Assembly: GCF_003025555.1 (NCBI RefSeq)
Contig: NZ_PYMH01000002.1
Span: 310,001-374,000, forward strand
DNA: 64,000 nt
DNA from: Photobacterium lutimaris
GTDB lineage: Bacteria > Pseudomonadota > Gammaproteobacteria > Enterobacterales > Vibrionaceae
Direction of reading: 5' to 3'
Positions 25,704 to 35,481 of the stretch are shown piece by piece. A program made the translations under genes and the position numbers. Numbering within the stretch: position 1 is the first letter of the stretch; every line of letters starts with the position of its first letter. The notes beneath the pieces are model-generated. The model saw only the letters and a list, made by a program, of their open reading frames with translations, was not told where the DNA came from and ran no database searches.

Positions 25704-27182
25704 ATGACAAATACAAAGCCTCTGCCATCACTTTCACTGGCGATAGCCCCTATCGCAGTAATGTTTGGCTTACTGGCAATTGGTTACGGCATGCTTGGAC
25801 TGCGTATCGAGCCGCTACTTCTCGTCTCTGCCGCTTTTACAGGCTTCATCGCTTATCGCATGGGCTATAACTGGGATGACATCATGGGGGCGATTGTTGA
25901 AAAACTAGCCAAAGCCATGCCGGTTATTCTTATCCTTGTGTCGGTGGGTGGCTTGATTGCCAGCTGGATGGTCAGCGGTACCATCCCCTACATGGTTTAC
26001 TGGGGCCTGAAAGTCATCAGCCCTGAATATATTTTGATTGCCGCCTTCTTTGTCACCAGTGTCGTATCAGTTTGTACCGGTACATCGTGGGGCTCTGCAG
26101 GGACTGTCGGTGTCGCACTGATGGGGGTTGCTGCAGGCTTGGATGTATCCCTCGCTGCAGCGGCCGGTGCGGTGGTTTCTGGCGCCTATTTTGGCGATAA
26201 AATCTCCCCGCTTTCAGATTCAACTAACTTTGCGCCGGTTGTTTCTGGCACCACGCTTTATGAGCACATTCAACACATGCTCTACACCACACTGCCGGGC
26301 TTTGTTATCGCATCCGTCGTATTCTTCTTTGCGGGACAGCATGGTGATGTTACTGGTGTTGCCGAGCCACAAAAAGTGGTCGAGATCTTAGCGGGTATTG
26401 AAAGCCTCTATAACCTGAACATCCTGCTTGTCATCCCACCAGCGATGATCCTGTGGGGAGCGTTGACTAAAAAACCGGTGATCCCACTGATGCTAACCGC
26501 ATCGGCTATCGCACTTGGCTTAGGCATGGTTCTCCAAGGCTTTAGCCTGCAGCAAGGCTTCCAAGCTTATGTTGACGGTTTCAATATCAGCATGTTCAGC
26601 GCCAATGGCCACGCCATTGACGCCATCATCCCTGATGTTTCCAAACTACTAAATCGTGGTGGCTTGTTCTCGATGATGAGCACAATCCTACTGGTATTCT
26701 GCGCCTTTGCTTTTGCCGGTATCCTCAGCCTAACCGGTGCACTCAATGTGGTACTGGGCCACTTCCTGCACATGATCCGCAGCACAGGTCAGCTGATTCT
26801 TTCGACCGTCATTGCCACCATCACTGTTGTGTTCACCACATCAGACGGTAAGTTGGCACTGCTTATTCCGGGTGAACTGTTCCAGAACGCCTACCGCAAG
26901 ATGGGTCTAGATACCAAGAACTTATCCCGGACTATCGAAGATGCCGGCACCATTATTGAACCGCTTGTACCTTGGACGGCCGCTGGTGTGTATATGGCGG
27001 GTACTTTGGGGGTATCCACCTTGGATTACCTACCATGGGCAATCCAGTGTTACACCGGCGTGATCTTCGCCATTATTTACGGCTTCACAGGCTTTGGTAT
27101 CGCTAAAGCTCCTGTAGATAAAGCATCTGCAAATAAAGAACAACAAACAGAAAATCACTCAGCCGTTGCTGAAGCGAAATAA
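25704..27182 (+). CDS. NhaC-family sodium/proton antiporter-like transporter
   Basis: A 492-residue membrane protein with about eleven segments, of the NhaC family (VSVCTGTSWGSAGTVGVALMGVA; SGAYFGDKISPLSDSTNFAP). NhaC proteins exchange sodium and protons; some relatives exchange organic acids. The ATG at 25704 has GAGG upstream. The malY-like gene follows after nine bases, so they are one operon, preceded by a LacI-type operator. A regulated transporter beside a C-S lyase suggests uptake or exchange of an amino-acid-like compound, which is inference. Confidence 0.85.
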   Translation: MTNTKPLPSLSLAIAPIAVMFGLLAIGYGMLGLRIEPLLLVSAAFTGFIAYRMGYNWDDIMGAIVEKLAKAMPVILILVSVGGLIASWMVSGTIPYMVYWGLKVISPEYILIAAFFVTSVVSVCTGTSWGSAGTVGVALMGVAAGLDVSLAAAAGAVVSGAYFGDKISPLSDSTNFAPVVSGTTLYEHIQHMLYTTLPGFVIASVVFFFAGQHGDVTGVAEPQKVVEILAGIESLYNLNILLVIPPAMILWGALTKKPVIPLMLTASAIALGLGMVLQGFSLQQGFQAYVDGFNISMFSANGHAIDAIIPDVSKLLNRGGLFSMMSTILLVFCAFAFAGILSLTGALNVVLGHFLHMIRSTGQLILSTVIATITVVFTTSDGKLALLIPGELFQNAYRKMGLDTKNLSRTIEDAGTIIEPLVPWTAAGVYMAGTLGVSTLDYLPWAIQCYTGVIFAIIYGFTGFGIAKAPVDKASANKEQQTENHSAVAEAK

Positions 27183-27191
27183 GGTAACACC

Positions 27192-28364
27192 ATGACAGTA
27201 ACTTTCGACCACGTTCATGACCGCCGTTCTACCGGCTCCCTAAAATGGGACTTCATGACCGAAAAACTGGGCTTAGATTCAGAAGAGCGCCTACCTATGT
27301 GGGTATCGGATTACGACTTCCAAGCCCCGCCTGCGGTACTGGAGGCCCTAAGTCAGCGCATTGAACATGGTATCTTTGGTTATGCCGAGCGTAACAACGA
27401 GTACTACCAAGCGATCATCAATTGGTACCAACAGCAGCACGGGATCAACATAGATCAACGTTGGATCACCACCGTGCACGGTGTACTACCCGGCTTATCC
27501 ATGTTGATCCAGATGCTGACCAAGCCAGGTGAACAGGTGGTGATGCAAACCCCGGGTTATGGCTCATTCCGTAAAATCACCGAGCTAAACGACCGTGAAA
27601 TTGTCGCTAACCCGCTGGTGAATGATAACGGCGACTACCGAATGGATCTCAACCACCTTGAGCAGTGTTTTGCACAAGGGTGCAAGGTGATGATTTTCTG
27701 TAACCCGCATAATCCAGTCGGTAAGGCATGGTCGCAAAGTGAAATTTTTGCACTTGCCGAATTATGCGAGCGTTATCAGGTGTGGCTACTGAGTGACGAG
27801 ATCTGGGGTGACTTAGCCATGCCGGGCCACCAATACTACTCCGCACTATCGCTACCTGAGCATTTGCAGCAACGACTTATCGTTGCCACTGCAGCAAGCA
27901 AGACATTTGGCTTATCGTCGCTACGGATCTCCAACTTTATGATCCCAAATAGCGATGTTAAAGCTCAATTTGTCCGCCGTCTTGATGCCCATGGCATGGA
28001 TGTATACAACAGCCTGGCAATGTGCGCTGCGACAACGGCTTATCAATCATCCGGTGATTGGCTCAAGGCCCTAAAACTCTATCTTCAGGGCAACATCGAT
28101 ACTCTATCGACTTTTATTGAGCAAGAACTGCCAGCGCTTCAGTTCCAGCAACCACAGGCGGGTTACTTGGCGTGGGTGGACTGTCGTCAATTGGGAATTG
28201 ATGATTCAGTGTTGGAGAAACGTCTGGTTGACGCAGGTATCGTACCTAGCATGGGCATTGCCTTTGGCACTGAAGGAGCCGGTTTTATCCGCTTGAACCT
28301 AGGGTGTCCACGTGACACCTTGCTTGAGGCTTGCAAGCGGCTGAAAGTGGCACTCGCAAAATAA
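27192..28364 (+). CDS. MalY/PatB-family PLP enzyme (C-S lyase)
   Basis: A 390-residue class I/II aminotransferase-fold enzyme. The start FDHVHDRRSTGSLKWDF and LPMWVSDYDFQAPPAVLEAL is the MalY/PatB signature; CNPHNPVGKAW and the PLP lysine in TAASKTFGLSSLRISN follow. MalY and PatB cleave cystathionine or cysteine conjugates to a thiol, pyruvate and ammonia. It follows the NhaC-like gene by nine bases under a LacI-type operator and has its own terminator. In Escherichia coli malY is also next to a LacI-family gene (malI), though with a PTS gene rather than NhaC. Confidence 0.9.
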   Translation: MTVTFDHVHDRRSTGSLKWDFMTEKLGLDSEERLPMWVSDYDFQAPPAVLEALSQRIEHGIFGYAERNNEYYQAIINWYQQQHGINIDQRWITTVHGVLPGLSMLIQMLTKPGEQVVMQTPGYGSFRKITELNDREIVANPLVNDNGDYRMDLNHLEQCFAQGCKVMIFCNPHNPVGKAWSQSEIFALAELCERYQVWLLSDEIWGDLAMPGHQYYSALSLPEHLQQRLIVATAASKTFGLSSLRISNFMIPNSDVKAQFVRRLDAHGMDVYNSLAMCAATTAYQSSGDWLKALKLYLQGNIDTLSTFIEQELPALQFQQPQAGYLAWVDCRQLGIDDSVLEKRLVDAGIVPSMGIAFGTEGAGFIRLNLGCPRDTLLEACKRLKVALAK

Positions 28365-28382
28365 TATAGCAATCTTTCTTTT

Positions 28383-28412
28383 AAAGGATCTGATCCCGTC
28401 AGATCCTTTTTT
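28383..28412 (+). terminator. Terminator after the MalY-like gene
   Basis: The eleven-pair perfect stem AAAGGATCTGA / TCAGATCCTTT is followed by T-rich sequence. Confidence 0.9.
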
Positions 28413-28602
28413 AGTAATTACAATACCCACCTCAACGTTTTTACTTGCAAGCAATACTGTATATATCCCAGCACGTTTTACTAAGCCACTCAATAAAACA
28501 AGTGCGATACCTCTCAGAAATTCCCCTGAAGATAAAGTAGCATTACACACATACCATCAGATATCTGTAAGGTACCAAGCAGTATTGAAACCGAGAATAA
28601 AA

Positions 28603-29525
28603 ATGCAAAAAGTGAATGACTTTGATCTCAAGTTACTCCATCTATTTATTACCATTGTCGAATCAGGAGGCTTTTCTGCAGCCCAATTTAAGTTGAACAT
28701 GCACCAGTCCACCATCAGCACTCGCATGAATGACCTAGAAACACGAATGGGTATGACCCTATGTCGCCGTGGCAGAAGAGGGTTTCAGCTGACAAGTGAT
28801 GGGCAGAAGGTCTACCAATACAGTAAAGAGTTATTTCAGGATATCACCCGATTTGAATACCGGCTCGATGGCATCCGCAATGTTTCTCATGGCCATATTT
28901 ACCTAGCCCTCACCGACAACTTGGCAACCAACCCGCAGTGTAAAATTCAAAAAGCTATCCGCTACTTTTGCAAAAACTATCCCAAGGTCACCATCGATAC
29001 CGATATCCGAGACTCATACCAAATTGAAATGATGCTGCTGGAAGGCAAAGTTGAATTAGGGGTTACCTCCTCGGAAACGCAAAAAGATGGTCTGAGCTAC
29101 ACTTTTTTATTCAATGAAAAACAATGTCTTTACTGCTCGGCAGAGCATCCTATCCTCACCCTTTCTCGGGAAGTTCAAATCGAGGATTTACTCAAATACC
29201 CGATTGTCGAACGCGGTTTAGCGCATAAAATCACCCCACTCAGCGAAGCCAAGGATTTAAGGCACCTCGCAAACAGTACCAATATGGAGGCAACTGCACA
29301 CCTGATCTTGTCAGGAAACTTTGTCGGCTATCTACCCGACACTATGCCAATATTTGGGAGCAGCGCGGTGAAATGGTCAAAGTCAACGCACCTTCGCTCG
29401 AATACCTTGCGGACTTCCACCTGGCCACTTTAGATTCAAAAGAGCAGTCTCTAGCTGCCACCCAGTTAATAAATGCTATTATCAGCGCTCACGACACTCA
29501 AGATAAAGACTTACACACTGCATAA
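28603..29525 (+). pseudogene. LysR-family regulator, frameshifted near the C terminus
   Basis: The frame from ATG 28603 encodes a LysR protein (NDFDLKLLHLFITIVESGGFSAAQ is the winged helix) but ends at 29433 with an unrelated tail. At about 29338-29342 the reading GYLPD would continue DHYANIWEQRGEMVKVNAPS if one C were added. The other frame then runs open, with good LysR-like sequence (YLADFHLATLDSKEQSL), to a TAA at 29523-29525. A terminator sits 25 bases later, which supports 29525 as the original end. It is a recent one-base deletion or a sequencing error. The next gene, the racemase, may have been its target. Confidence 0.82.
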
Positions 29526-29549
29526 GGTCTTCTCATCCATTTATGAACT

Positions 29550-29580
29550 ACGGGATAATATCTATTATCCCGTCAATTTT
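29550..29580 (+). terminator. Terminator after the frameshifted LysR gene
   Basis: The ten-pair perfect stem ACGGGATAAT / ATTATCCCGT has a four-base loop, followed by a T-rich stretch. Confidence 0.8.
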
Positions 29581-29757
29581 ATTTCATTATTTTCAATACA
29601 TCGAATTCACGCAAAGTAACCATCTTAAGCTCACTATTTAATATCTTGGTGAAAAAGCGCTAAATATTTACAGACAAAAATAAAGCCAATCGAAGAAGCA
29701 ATTAACTATCAAACCTACTCACTATCTCGTTAGGTTGGCTGAATAAAAGGTAAATCT

Positions 29758-30822
29758 ATGAGCGTTTATCCATGTATTAATATTCGATTAGACACGATCA
29801 CCAAAAATACGAAAAATATGGTAGCAACCTGCACAAGCCATGGTATTACCCCCGCCGGCGTGACCAAACTCGCCTGTGCCTATCCGCAAGTCGGACAGGC
29901 CATTATCAATGGCGGTATTCACCTACTGGCTGATTCACGTATTGCCAACCTAAAAAAACTGAATCACCTCAATGCACAAAAAATGTTGCTGAGATTACCC
30001 GCGATCAGTGAAGCGGCTGACGTTGTCCGCTATGCAGATATTTCCTTAAATTCTGAGCTGGCAACCTTACACGCGCTATCAGCAGAAGCCGTCGAACAGC
30101 ACCGTCTGCACCAAGTCATTCTTATGCATGACTTGGGCGATCTCCGTGAAGGGGCATTCTTTGAAGAAGAAACGTTGGCGCTTGCTCGCCAGGCCATGAC
30201 CTTGCCAGGCATTGAACTGGTTGGCCTTGGCACTAACCTCGCCTGCTATGGTGGTGTTGAACCTAGTACCGAAAACCAGTGTTGCCTTCTCACTATTGCC
30301 GATAAAATAGAAGCCGAAAACCAAATTAAGCTGAAATATGTTACTGGAGCTAGTTCTGCTGGGCTAAATATCATGCAGAGTGGAGAAATCCCTAAAGGTA
30401 TCAACCAGCTCAGGTTAGGGGCATCATTGCTTATGGGAATCGGGCTTAATGATGAACCGATACCCAATACCAGCCAGAACACCTTCGATCTTTCAACAGA
30501 GATCATCGAAATAAAAGTTAAGCCATCAGTACCATCCCATTCCACGGCATTGGATGCCTTTGGTAATAAACCTCATTTTATTGACCGCGGACTGCGTAAA
30601 CGCGCCATCTGTGCTATCGGCAAACAAGATGTCGATATCAATCAAATCACACCTCTAGACAATAACATCCTTGTTATTGGCGGCAGTAGTGACCATCTGA
30701 TCCTGGATATCAATGACAGTGACAATAACTACCAAGTTGGCAGTTTAGTGACATTCAACCTTTCATACGGTGGTGTCTTGCAGTGCATGACCTCCGAATA
30801 CGTTAACAAACATTTTATCTAG
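29758..30822 (+). CDS. Ornithine/alanine racemase-like PLP enzyme
   Basis: A 354-residue fold-III PLP enzyme. The start YPCINIRLDTITKNTKNMV and the PLP lysine Lys37 in AGVTKLACAYP fit the alanine/ornithine racemase family (Orr and YhfX relatives); LLADSRIANLKKL and GLGTNLACYGG are further landmarks. These enzymes racemise amino acids such as ornithine. The gene stands between the LysR pseudogene and, convergently, the iadA-YfcC pair, which suggests a role in handling unusual amino acids. Exact substrate unknown. Confidence 0.82.
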   Translation: MSVYPCINIRLDTITKNTKNMVATCTSHGITPAGVTKLACAYPQVGQAIINGGIHLLADSRIANLKKLNHLNAQKMLLRLPAISEAADVVRYADISLNSELATLHALSAEAVEQHRLHQVILMHDLGDLREGAFFEEETLALARQAMTLPGIELVGLGTNLACYGGVEPSTENQCCLLTIADKIEAENQIKLKYVTGASSAGLNIMQSGEIPKGINQLRLGASLLMGIGLNDEPIPNTSQNTFDLSTEIIEIKVKPSVPSHSTALDAFGNKPHFIDRGLRKRAICAIGKQDVDINQITPLDNNILVIGGSSDHLILDINDSDNNYQVGSLVTFNLSYGGVLQCMTSEYVNKHFI

Positions 30823-30833
30823 TTTCGTCTAAC

Positions 30834-30860
30834 CAAAGCGGGCAACATAAGCCCGCTTTG
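30834..30860 (+). terminator. Strong hairpin after the racemase gene
   Basis: CAAAGCGGGC / GCCCGCTTTG is a perfect ten-pair stem with a seven-base loop, twelve bases after the stop. No T-run follows on either strand, so it may act as an RNA 3' end rather than a classical terminator. Confidence 0.6.
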
Positions 30861-31073
30861 AACTCGCTGCTCAAATTTACAACTCTTGCTTTTCGTCTTT
30901 CCATCTCCCTATTCACTTCATTATCCACCACATGAAGCCTATATTTCTCCAGTAGGCAAAAAATCAACTTCGTTAATATTTTCAATCGTACGACTATTTA
31001 TACCAATCTGGATAAGTAGTTGATCAAATATTTATGTAGGTTGGTATTACTATTTATGAAAATAATGCAGGTA

Positions 31074-31111
31074 AAAGAAAAGCCACCAGCAACAATAATT
31101 ACTGGTGGCTT
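31074..31111 (-). terminator. Terminator of the iadA-YfcC transcript
   Basis: On the minus strand AAGCCACCAG / CTGGTGGCTT (forward 31080-31089 and 31102-31111) is a perfect ten-pair stem followed by TTTCTTTT. Confidence 0.88.
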
Positions 31112-31134
31112 ATAAAAACCCAATAGCTGATTAA

Positions 31135-32580
31135 TTACATCATTGCGCCAATACTGAGAGTGGCCATAATTAAAACGGTCAGCATACCAATCAATGGCGC
31201 AACCCATTTTAACCAACGTACATATGGTACACGAGCTATTGCCAGCCCTCCCATCAGTACGGCTGACGTTGGTGTCACCATGTTCACAAGACCGGAAGCG
31301 GATTGATAAGCCGTTACGACCAAATCACGACCTACACCTGCAAAATCAGCAAGCGGAGCCATAATCGGCATGGTTAATACCGCAAGGCCAGAAGATGAAG
31401 GAACAACAAACGAAAGTAGAACCTCCAGCCAATACATTACGTTGATGAATACAATAGAAGACAGGCCTGTAACTGCGTGTTCAGCATAGTTCAGTACGGT
31501 ATCAGTGATCATACCGCGGTCCATGATAACCACTATACCTCGTGCAATACCGATGATAAGCGCAACCCCAAGCAGATCACGAGCACCATTGATGAAGCTT
31601 GATGTTAGCTCCTCTTCGCTCATACGAGCGACTAAGCCAATGATGATGGTAGCAGCCAGGAACATGGCTGATATTTCGGCCATCCACCAACCCGCCATAG
31701 CCACGCCGTAGATCATAATTCCAAACGACGCGGCAAAAAGAGCCAGAATAATTTTGCGCGTAGTCGTAAATTCCATCAGCTCATCAGACTGATTACCCAG
31801 GAAGAAGGCTTTATTCTCTTCGTACTTGTCATACACGATAGACTTGGTCTTGTCTTCACGAACCATTTTGGCATAGCGCATAACATAACCAACGCAAATC
31901 ACCCAGCCAATTATCAAGATAGCAAAGCGCGGTTCGATTCCTTCTGTAAATGGGATGCTCGCAGCATTGGAGGCAATAACGGTGGCAAATGGATTGATAG
32001 TGGAGCCGAGGCTGCCAATACCCGCACCTAACTGAACAGTTGCCGCCGCGACTAGAGGGTCAAAGCGGGCCAGCATCATGACAGGAACCAATAACGTGTA
32101 AAATGGAATTGTCTCTTCAGCCATACCATAAATCGTCCCCCCTGCGGCGAACATCGCCATCAATATGGGGATCATCAACTCTTCCCGACCTTTAAAACGT
32201 GCGGTTACACGGGCTATACCAGCATCAATAGCCCCCGTTTTAGTTACCAAGCCAAGAAACCCACCGATGACGAGAATAAATAAAGCAACGTCAATAGCTG
32301 CTGCTTCATAACTGTTGTGATCGTAAAAGCCATCAATGGGTGCCAGCAGAACATCCACTACACCCTGCGGGTTATTATCAATAGGTTGGTAGGTACCGCT
32401 TACTGGTACTTCCCTACCTAGTTCTTCATTCATTACGCGTTCATACTGACCAGCAGGAATAAGCCAGGTTAGCAGCGCTACAAACGCAATAAGGGCAAAA
32501 AGTATTGTGTAAGCTGAAGGAAATTTAAAATTAGCAAAAAAACCAGTCTTCTCTTCTTTCGTCGCGGTTTGGGTCGTCAT
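31135..32580 (-). CDS. YfcC-family amino-acid/dicarboxylate carrier (first copy)
   Basis: A 481-residue membrane carrier of the YfcC/DcuC-like family. Landmarks are FKFPSAYTILFALIAFVALLTWLIPAGQYE, AAGGTIYGMAEETIPFY, GSLGSTINPFATVIASNA, VVPSSSGLAVLTMPIMAPLAD and MVTPTSAVLMGG. Relatives carry basic amino acids or C4 dicarboxylates; the substrate here is unknown. It follows iadA by 100 bases on the same strand, so an exported or imported dipeptide-derived amino acid is plausible. AAGGAG lies before the ATG. A close paralogue is at 49520-50926. Confidence 0.85.
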   Translation of the reverse strand: MTTQTATKEEKTGFFANFKFPSAYTILFALIAFVALLTWLIPAGQYERVMNEELGREVPVSGTYQPIDNNPQGVVDVLLAPIDGFYDHNSYEAAAIDVALFILVIGGFLGLVTKTGAIDAGIARVTARFKGREELMIPILMAMFAAGGTIYGMAEETIPFYTLLVPVMMLARFDPLVAAATVQLGAGIGSLGSTINPFATVIASNAASIPFTEGIEPRFAILIIGWVICVGYVMRYAKMVREDKTKSIVYDKYEENKAFFLGNQSDELMEFTTTRKIILALFAASFGIMIYGVAMAGWWMAEISAMFLAATIIIGLVARMSEEELTSSFINGARDLLGVALIIGIARGIVVIMDRGMITDTVLNYAEHAVTGLSSIVFINVMYWLEVLLSFVVPSSSGLAVLTMPIMAPLADFAGVGRDLVVTAYQSASGLVNMVTPTSAVLMGGLAIARVPYVRWLKWVAPLIGMLTVLIMATLSIGAMM

Positions 32581-32680
32581 TATTGTCTCCTTGTCTTACT
32601 ACTGTCGCCAGTAGAAAACGATCGCTCTATATACCAAACACTGAATAGGAATTGTTATTGGAAAATTAGAAATCTAAAAA

Positions 32681-33817
32681 TTATTCGAAGTTTTCTTTTA
32701 TTAATACGTCACCGCCCAAAATCATCGCTTTTCCTTTGGCAATAACGGAATGGATAGTAAAGTCATCATTAAAAATGCAGACATCAGCATCATGACCCGT
32801 TTCGATCCGACCTTTATTTATACCTAACGTGTCGGCAACGTTTGCTGTCATCATGGCAATAGCCTGCTCTGGCTCAATGCCGACATTGATTAATTTCGGC
32901 AAAAACTCCAGGTTGCTATCACAACTTGCCGCGACAATACCGGTAAGCTCCCCTTGTTCATTAAATTCTGGCAGGCTTCCGTTACCATCTGAACTGGTGG
33001 TAATACGATCCGCAGCAACGCCCGACTCAAGTGCATGCTTTATCATCTGATCTTGAGGAGCATAATTCCCGGGAGCGGAAGTAATATCGATTTTTCCACC
33101 TTTCAATGCAAAGCTAATCGCTTCGTCAAATAAACCGGCATTGCGCTCGAGGTGTGTTGGCGAAAAGTGTTGAATCGGTATGCCCATGTCTAGCAGTTCA
33201 TCTATCTTATCAAATGCATTGGGTAGATCTCCCATGTGAATATGAAGGACACCGCGTTTTCCCGATAACAGCCCCGCGACTCTGATATCAGAGGTAATAC
33301 GTGCTAACTCCTGTGTGGTAGGGAAAGAACAGCGATGATCAGCCAAGGCGACCTTTACGCCCAGAACCGAGGGGATGAAAGCAATATCATCCCGGATCGA
33401 CCCGGTGATGGTTTTGGTTGGCACTTCATAAGAGCCTGTGTACATGTAAGCGCTCATGCCACTTTCAGTTAATGCGGCGGCTTTGGCATACAAGTCTCGG
33501 GGAGAACGTGAAATACCATCAGTTCCGAGCACACCTATAACAGTGGTGGTTCCAGCTTGTAACAGTTTTTTTAAGGTCACCTGCGGTACTCTGCTGATAA
33601 AACCGGACTCTCCTCCTCCACCGATGAGATGTACATGCTGATCAATCAATCCTGGTGTGACAATTTTCCCACAGCAGTCAATGGTAGATACGCTCGGTAG
33701 CCCCGCCACATTTAAATCAGGATCAATGGCGAGTATTTTTCCTTGTCCGATTAAAATGTCCGTTTTACCGACTTTTTTAGGATTATATAAATTTGTATTT
33801 TTCAGTAGGGTAAACAT
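32681..33817 (-). CDS. iadA: Isoaspartyl dipeptidase
   Basis: A 378-residue amidohydrolase. IVTPGLIDQHVHLIGGGGE holds the HxH metal site and the IadA-typical Gly-rich turn, with FISRVPQVTLKKLLQAGTTTVIGVLGTDG, VLHIHMGD and a late TSSDGNGSLPEF. IadA hydrolyses beta-aspartyl (isoaspartyl) dipeptides in the cytoplasm, part of recycling damaged proteins. GAGG lies before the ATG. The YfcC carrier follows, as in other bacteria where iadA is paired with such a carrier, so the carrier may take up these dipeptides or export the products. Confidence 0.92.
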   Translation of the reverse strand: MFTLLKNTNLYNPKKVGKTDILIGQGKILAIDPDLNVAGLPSVSTIDCCGKIVTPGLIDQHVHLIGGGGESGFISRVPQVTLKKLLQAGTTTVIGVLGTDGISRSPRDLYAKAAALTESGMSAYMYTGSYEVPTKTITGSIRDDIAFIPSVLGVKVALADHRCSFPTTQELARITSDIRVAGLLSGKRGVLHIHMGDLPNAFDKIDELLDMGIPIQHFSPTHLERNAGLFDEAISFALKGGKIDITSAPGNYAPQDQMIKHALESGVAADRITTSSDGNGSLPEFNEQGELTGIVAASCDSNLEFLPKLINVGIEPEQAIAMMTANVADTLGINKGRIETGHDADVCIFNDDFTIHSVIAKGKAMILGGDVLIKENFE

Positions 33818-33918
33818 GATTCCTCTGTCCTTTGGGATCTGTAACTTCCGATAATCGTAAAACTATCCGACGGTCACCATAAACAAGCGAAAGGCATCAA
33901 GGCAGTATATTTGGATCT

Positions 33919-34104
33919 ATGTACAAAGCACATATCGCCTTACCTCGCTCGTTGGTTGTAAACATTGAACGACTATTGGAGGAAAAGATAAATAGTGAGG
34001 TTAGGATAGTTACTTTGCGTGAAATCGATGTATTGCAAAAGAGGATTCAAAAGGCTTATTTATCAATCAATTATGATATCACTGACAGTTCTGCATCAGG
34101 CTAA
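33919..34104 (+). CDS. Small hypothetical protein, doubtful
   Basis: A 61-residue frame starting MYKAHIALPRSLVVNIERLL with a helical, charged composition. There is no good ribosome site, and I recognise no family. It lies in the divergent space between iadA and the choloylglycine hydrolase remnant, and may be a chance frame or a fragment. Confidence 0.25.
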   Translation: MYKAHIALPRSLVVNIERLLEEKINSEVRIVTLREIDVLQKRIQKAYLSINYDITDSSASG

Positions 34105-34150
34105 CAAAAAACAATAAACCCTCCCAACGATTGAGAGGCCACATATAAGC

Positions 34151-35043
34151 TTAAAGCTGAACCATGAATGACTTATCGAGAGGAATACGGAACTCCTTAC
34201 CCATCATGCTATAGATGTTGACTCGCACCGTATTCCAGTTATATTCGAACACACTATCATCGGTCTCCAGGCTTTGCGTTAATATCCATTCTGTTGCGTA
34301 GCCCATCATAGCGTTGCCAAAATCCATATAAGGCGCATCTGCGGGTACACGGTATGGCACTGTCGATAGCTTCATCATCGCATTGTTCACGCTGGTCGGT
34401 TCGGTTAACTTGTTGGCAAAATAACTCGCATGCAGAAAGCGGCTATGTGCATTACCGATACCAATAGAGCCATAGTCGGTATCTCGATCAGCATTTTCCC
34501 AGCTCGATACTACCTCTTTCCGTTGGTCTAAGTGCTGTTGCAGTGATGGATCATTAGTCATCACCATTGCCTCTTCACCACGATATGTGTTGACTCGGCC
34601 CTCATCCATCTCAATGACCAATCGGTCACCGCTTTTGTCTGTTACTGACCAATGCAGGTTCATTTCCATTGGCATACCTTGAAGGCTTAAACGCCCAAAA
34701 TCTAAAGTCGGCAACGCTTCAACGACTTCAGTAACCGAGGCGTAATTGGCCAGTAAGTATTCACCAAAAGTAAACTGCGTGATCTGCGAGGTATTAGTTA
34801 CCGGCTCCATCACCATCGAAGGGTAGAACAGTGTATTAACTTGCAGGCCTTCACTGTTCACTCCATCCCTACAAGCTCTCCATAAGCAAAAATAGCCACA
34901 ATATCGTACTTTACTTCATAGTTATCGCCGATCGCGTTACCTTGAATCGAGCGCATCTCACCTTTGTTTATGTTTCCCAATACAGGGGGAGTGGCTTCGA
35001 TTTCACGTTGGGATATACGGTTAACTTTAAAGCGATAACGCAA
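34151..35043 (-). pseudogene. Choloylglycine hydrolase/penicillin acylase remnant
   Basis: Two minus-strand frames together encode most of an Ntn-hydrolase of the choloylglycine hydrolase (bile salt hydrolase/penicillin V acylase) family. The right part has GNAIGDNYEVKYDIVAIFAYGELVG. The left part has NSEGLQVNTLFYP, then SLETDDSVFEYNWNTVRVNI. They join if one G is added in the G-run at about 34869-34871, giving GDGVNSEGL as in the family. The N terminus with the catalytic Cys is absent; the frame begins at an unconvincing TTG. The gene is thus frameshifted and 5'-truncated. A LysR remnant lies just upstream. Confidence 0.75.
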
Positions 35044-35079
35044 ATCATTGAAATCATGTTATGAGGATCAACCCCTCAC

Positions 35080-35355
35080 TTAGAGGCTATATTCACGACT
35101 ATGTTCTTTGAACAACTTGAGGGTTTCTTTAGCGACAGGCCCTAAAAGAGTATTGCGTTACCATAAATTAAGCGGAAACTGTAAGGTACTATTGATTTCA
35201 TCTATCTCAATAGATTCCAGCTCACCGGATTGCAAGTGCTCTTCAACACAATGTTGAGGAACGATAGCCCACGCCTCGCCACAAAGAAGTAGCTGCTTGA
35301 GAACACAAAGACCCATTAAAAAATAAGATGTAATAAAACCTTGAGAAACACTCAT
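35080..35355 (-). pseudogene. LysR-family regulator remnant (C-terminal part)
   Basis: The minus-strand frame reads LKQLLLCGEAWAIVPQHCVEEHL, typical of the late effector domain of LysR proteins, then meets TAA at 35158-35160 and continues in the same frame as RNTLLGPVAKETLKLFKEHS, the usual LysR end, to a stop at 35080. It thus has an internal nonsense codon and has lost its DNA-binding half. It probably once regulated the choloylglycine hydrolase gene beside it. Confidence 0.65.
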
Positions 35356-35481
35356 CTTCTAGCACTGTGTCAGTTATAAAATCTCACATATCTTGATGTG
35401 GTTTTAACTAAGTTTTAAGGCAGATTAACAAGGTTATCAGGTATAATTTTCGCCAGTTTTGAAACCGATGGCGAGTGAAGA

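Noticed and set aside
33436..33455. ACATGTAAGCGCTCATG, similar to the LacI operator at 25594
   Set aside because: It lies inside the iadA coding sequence, is not a full palindrome, and is explained by the codons there.
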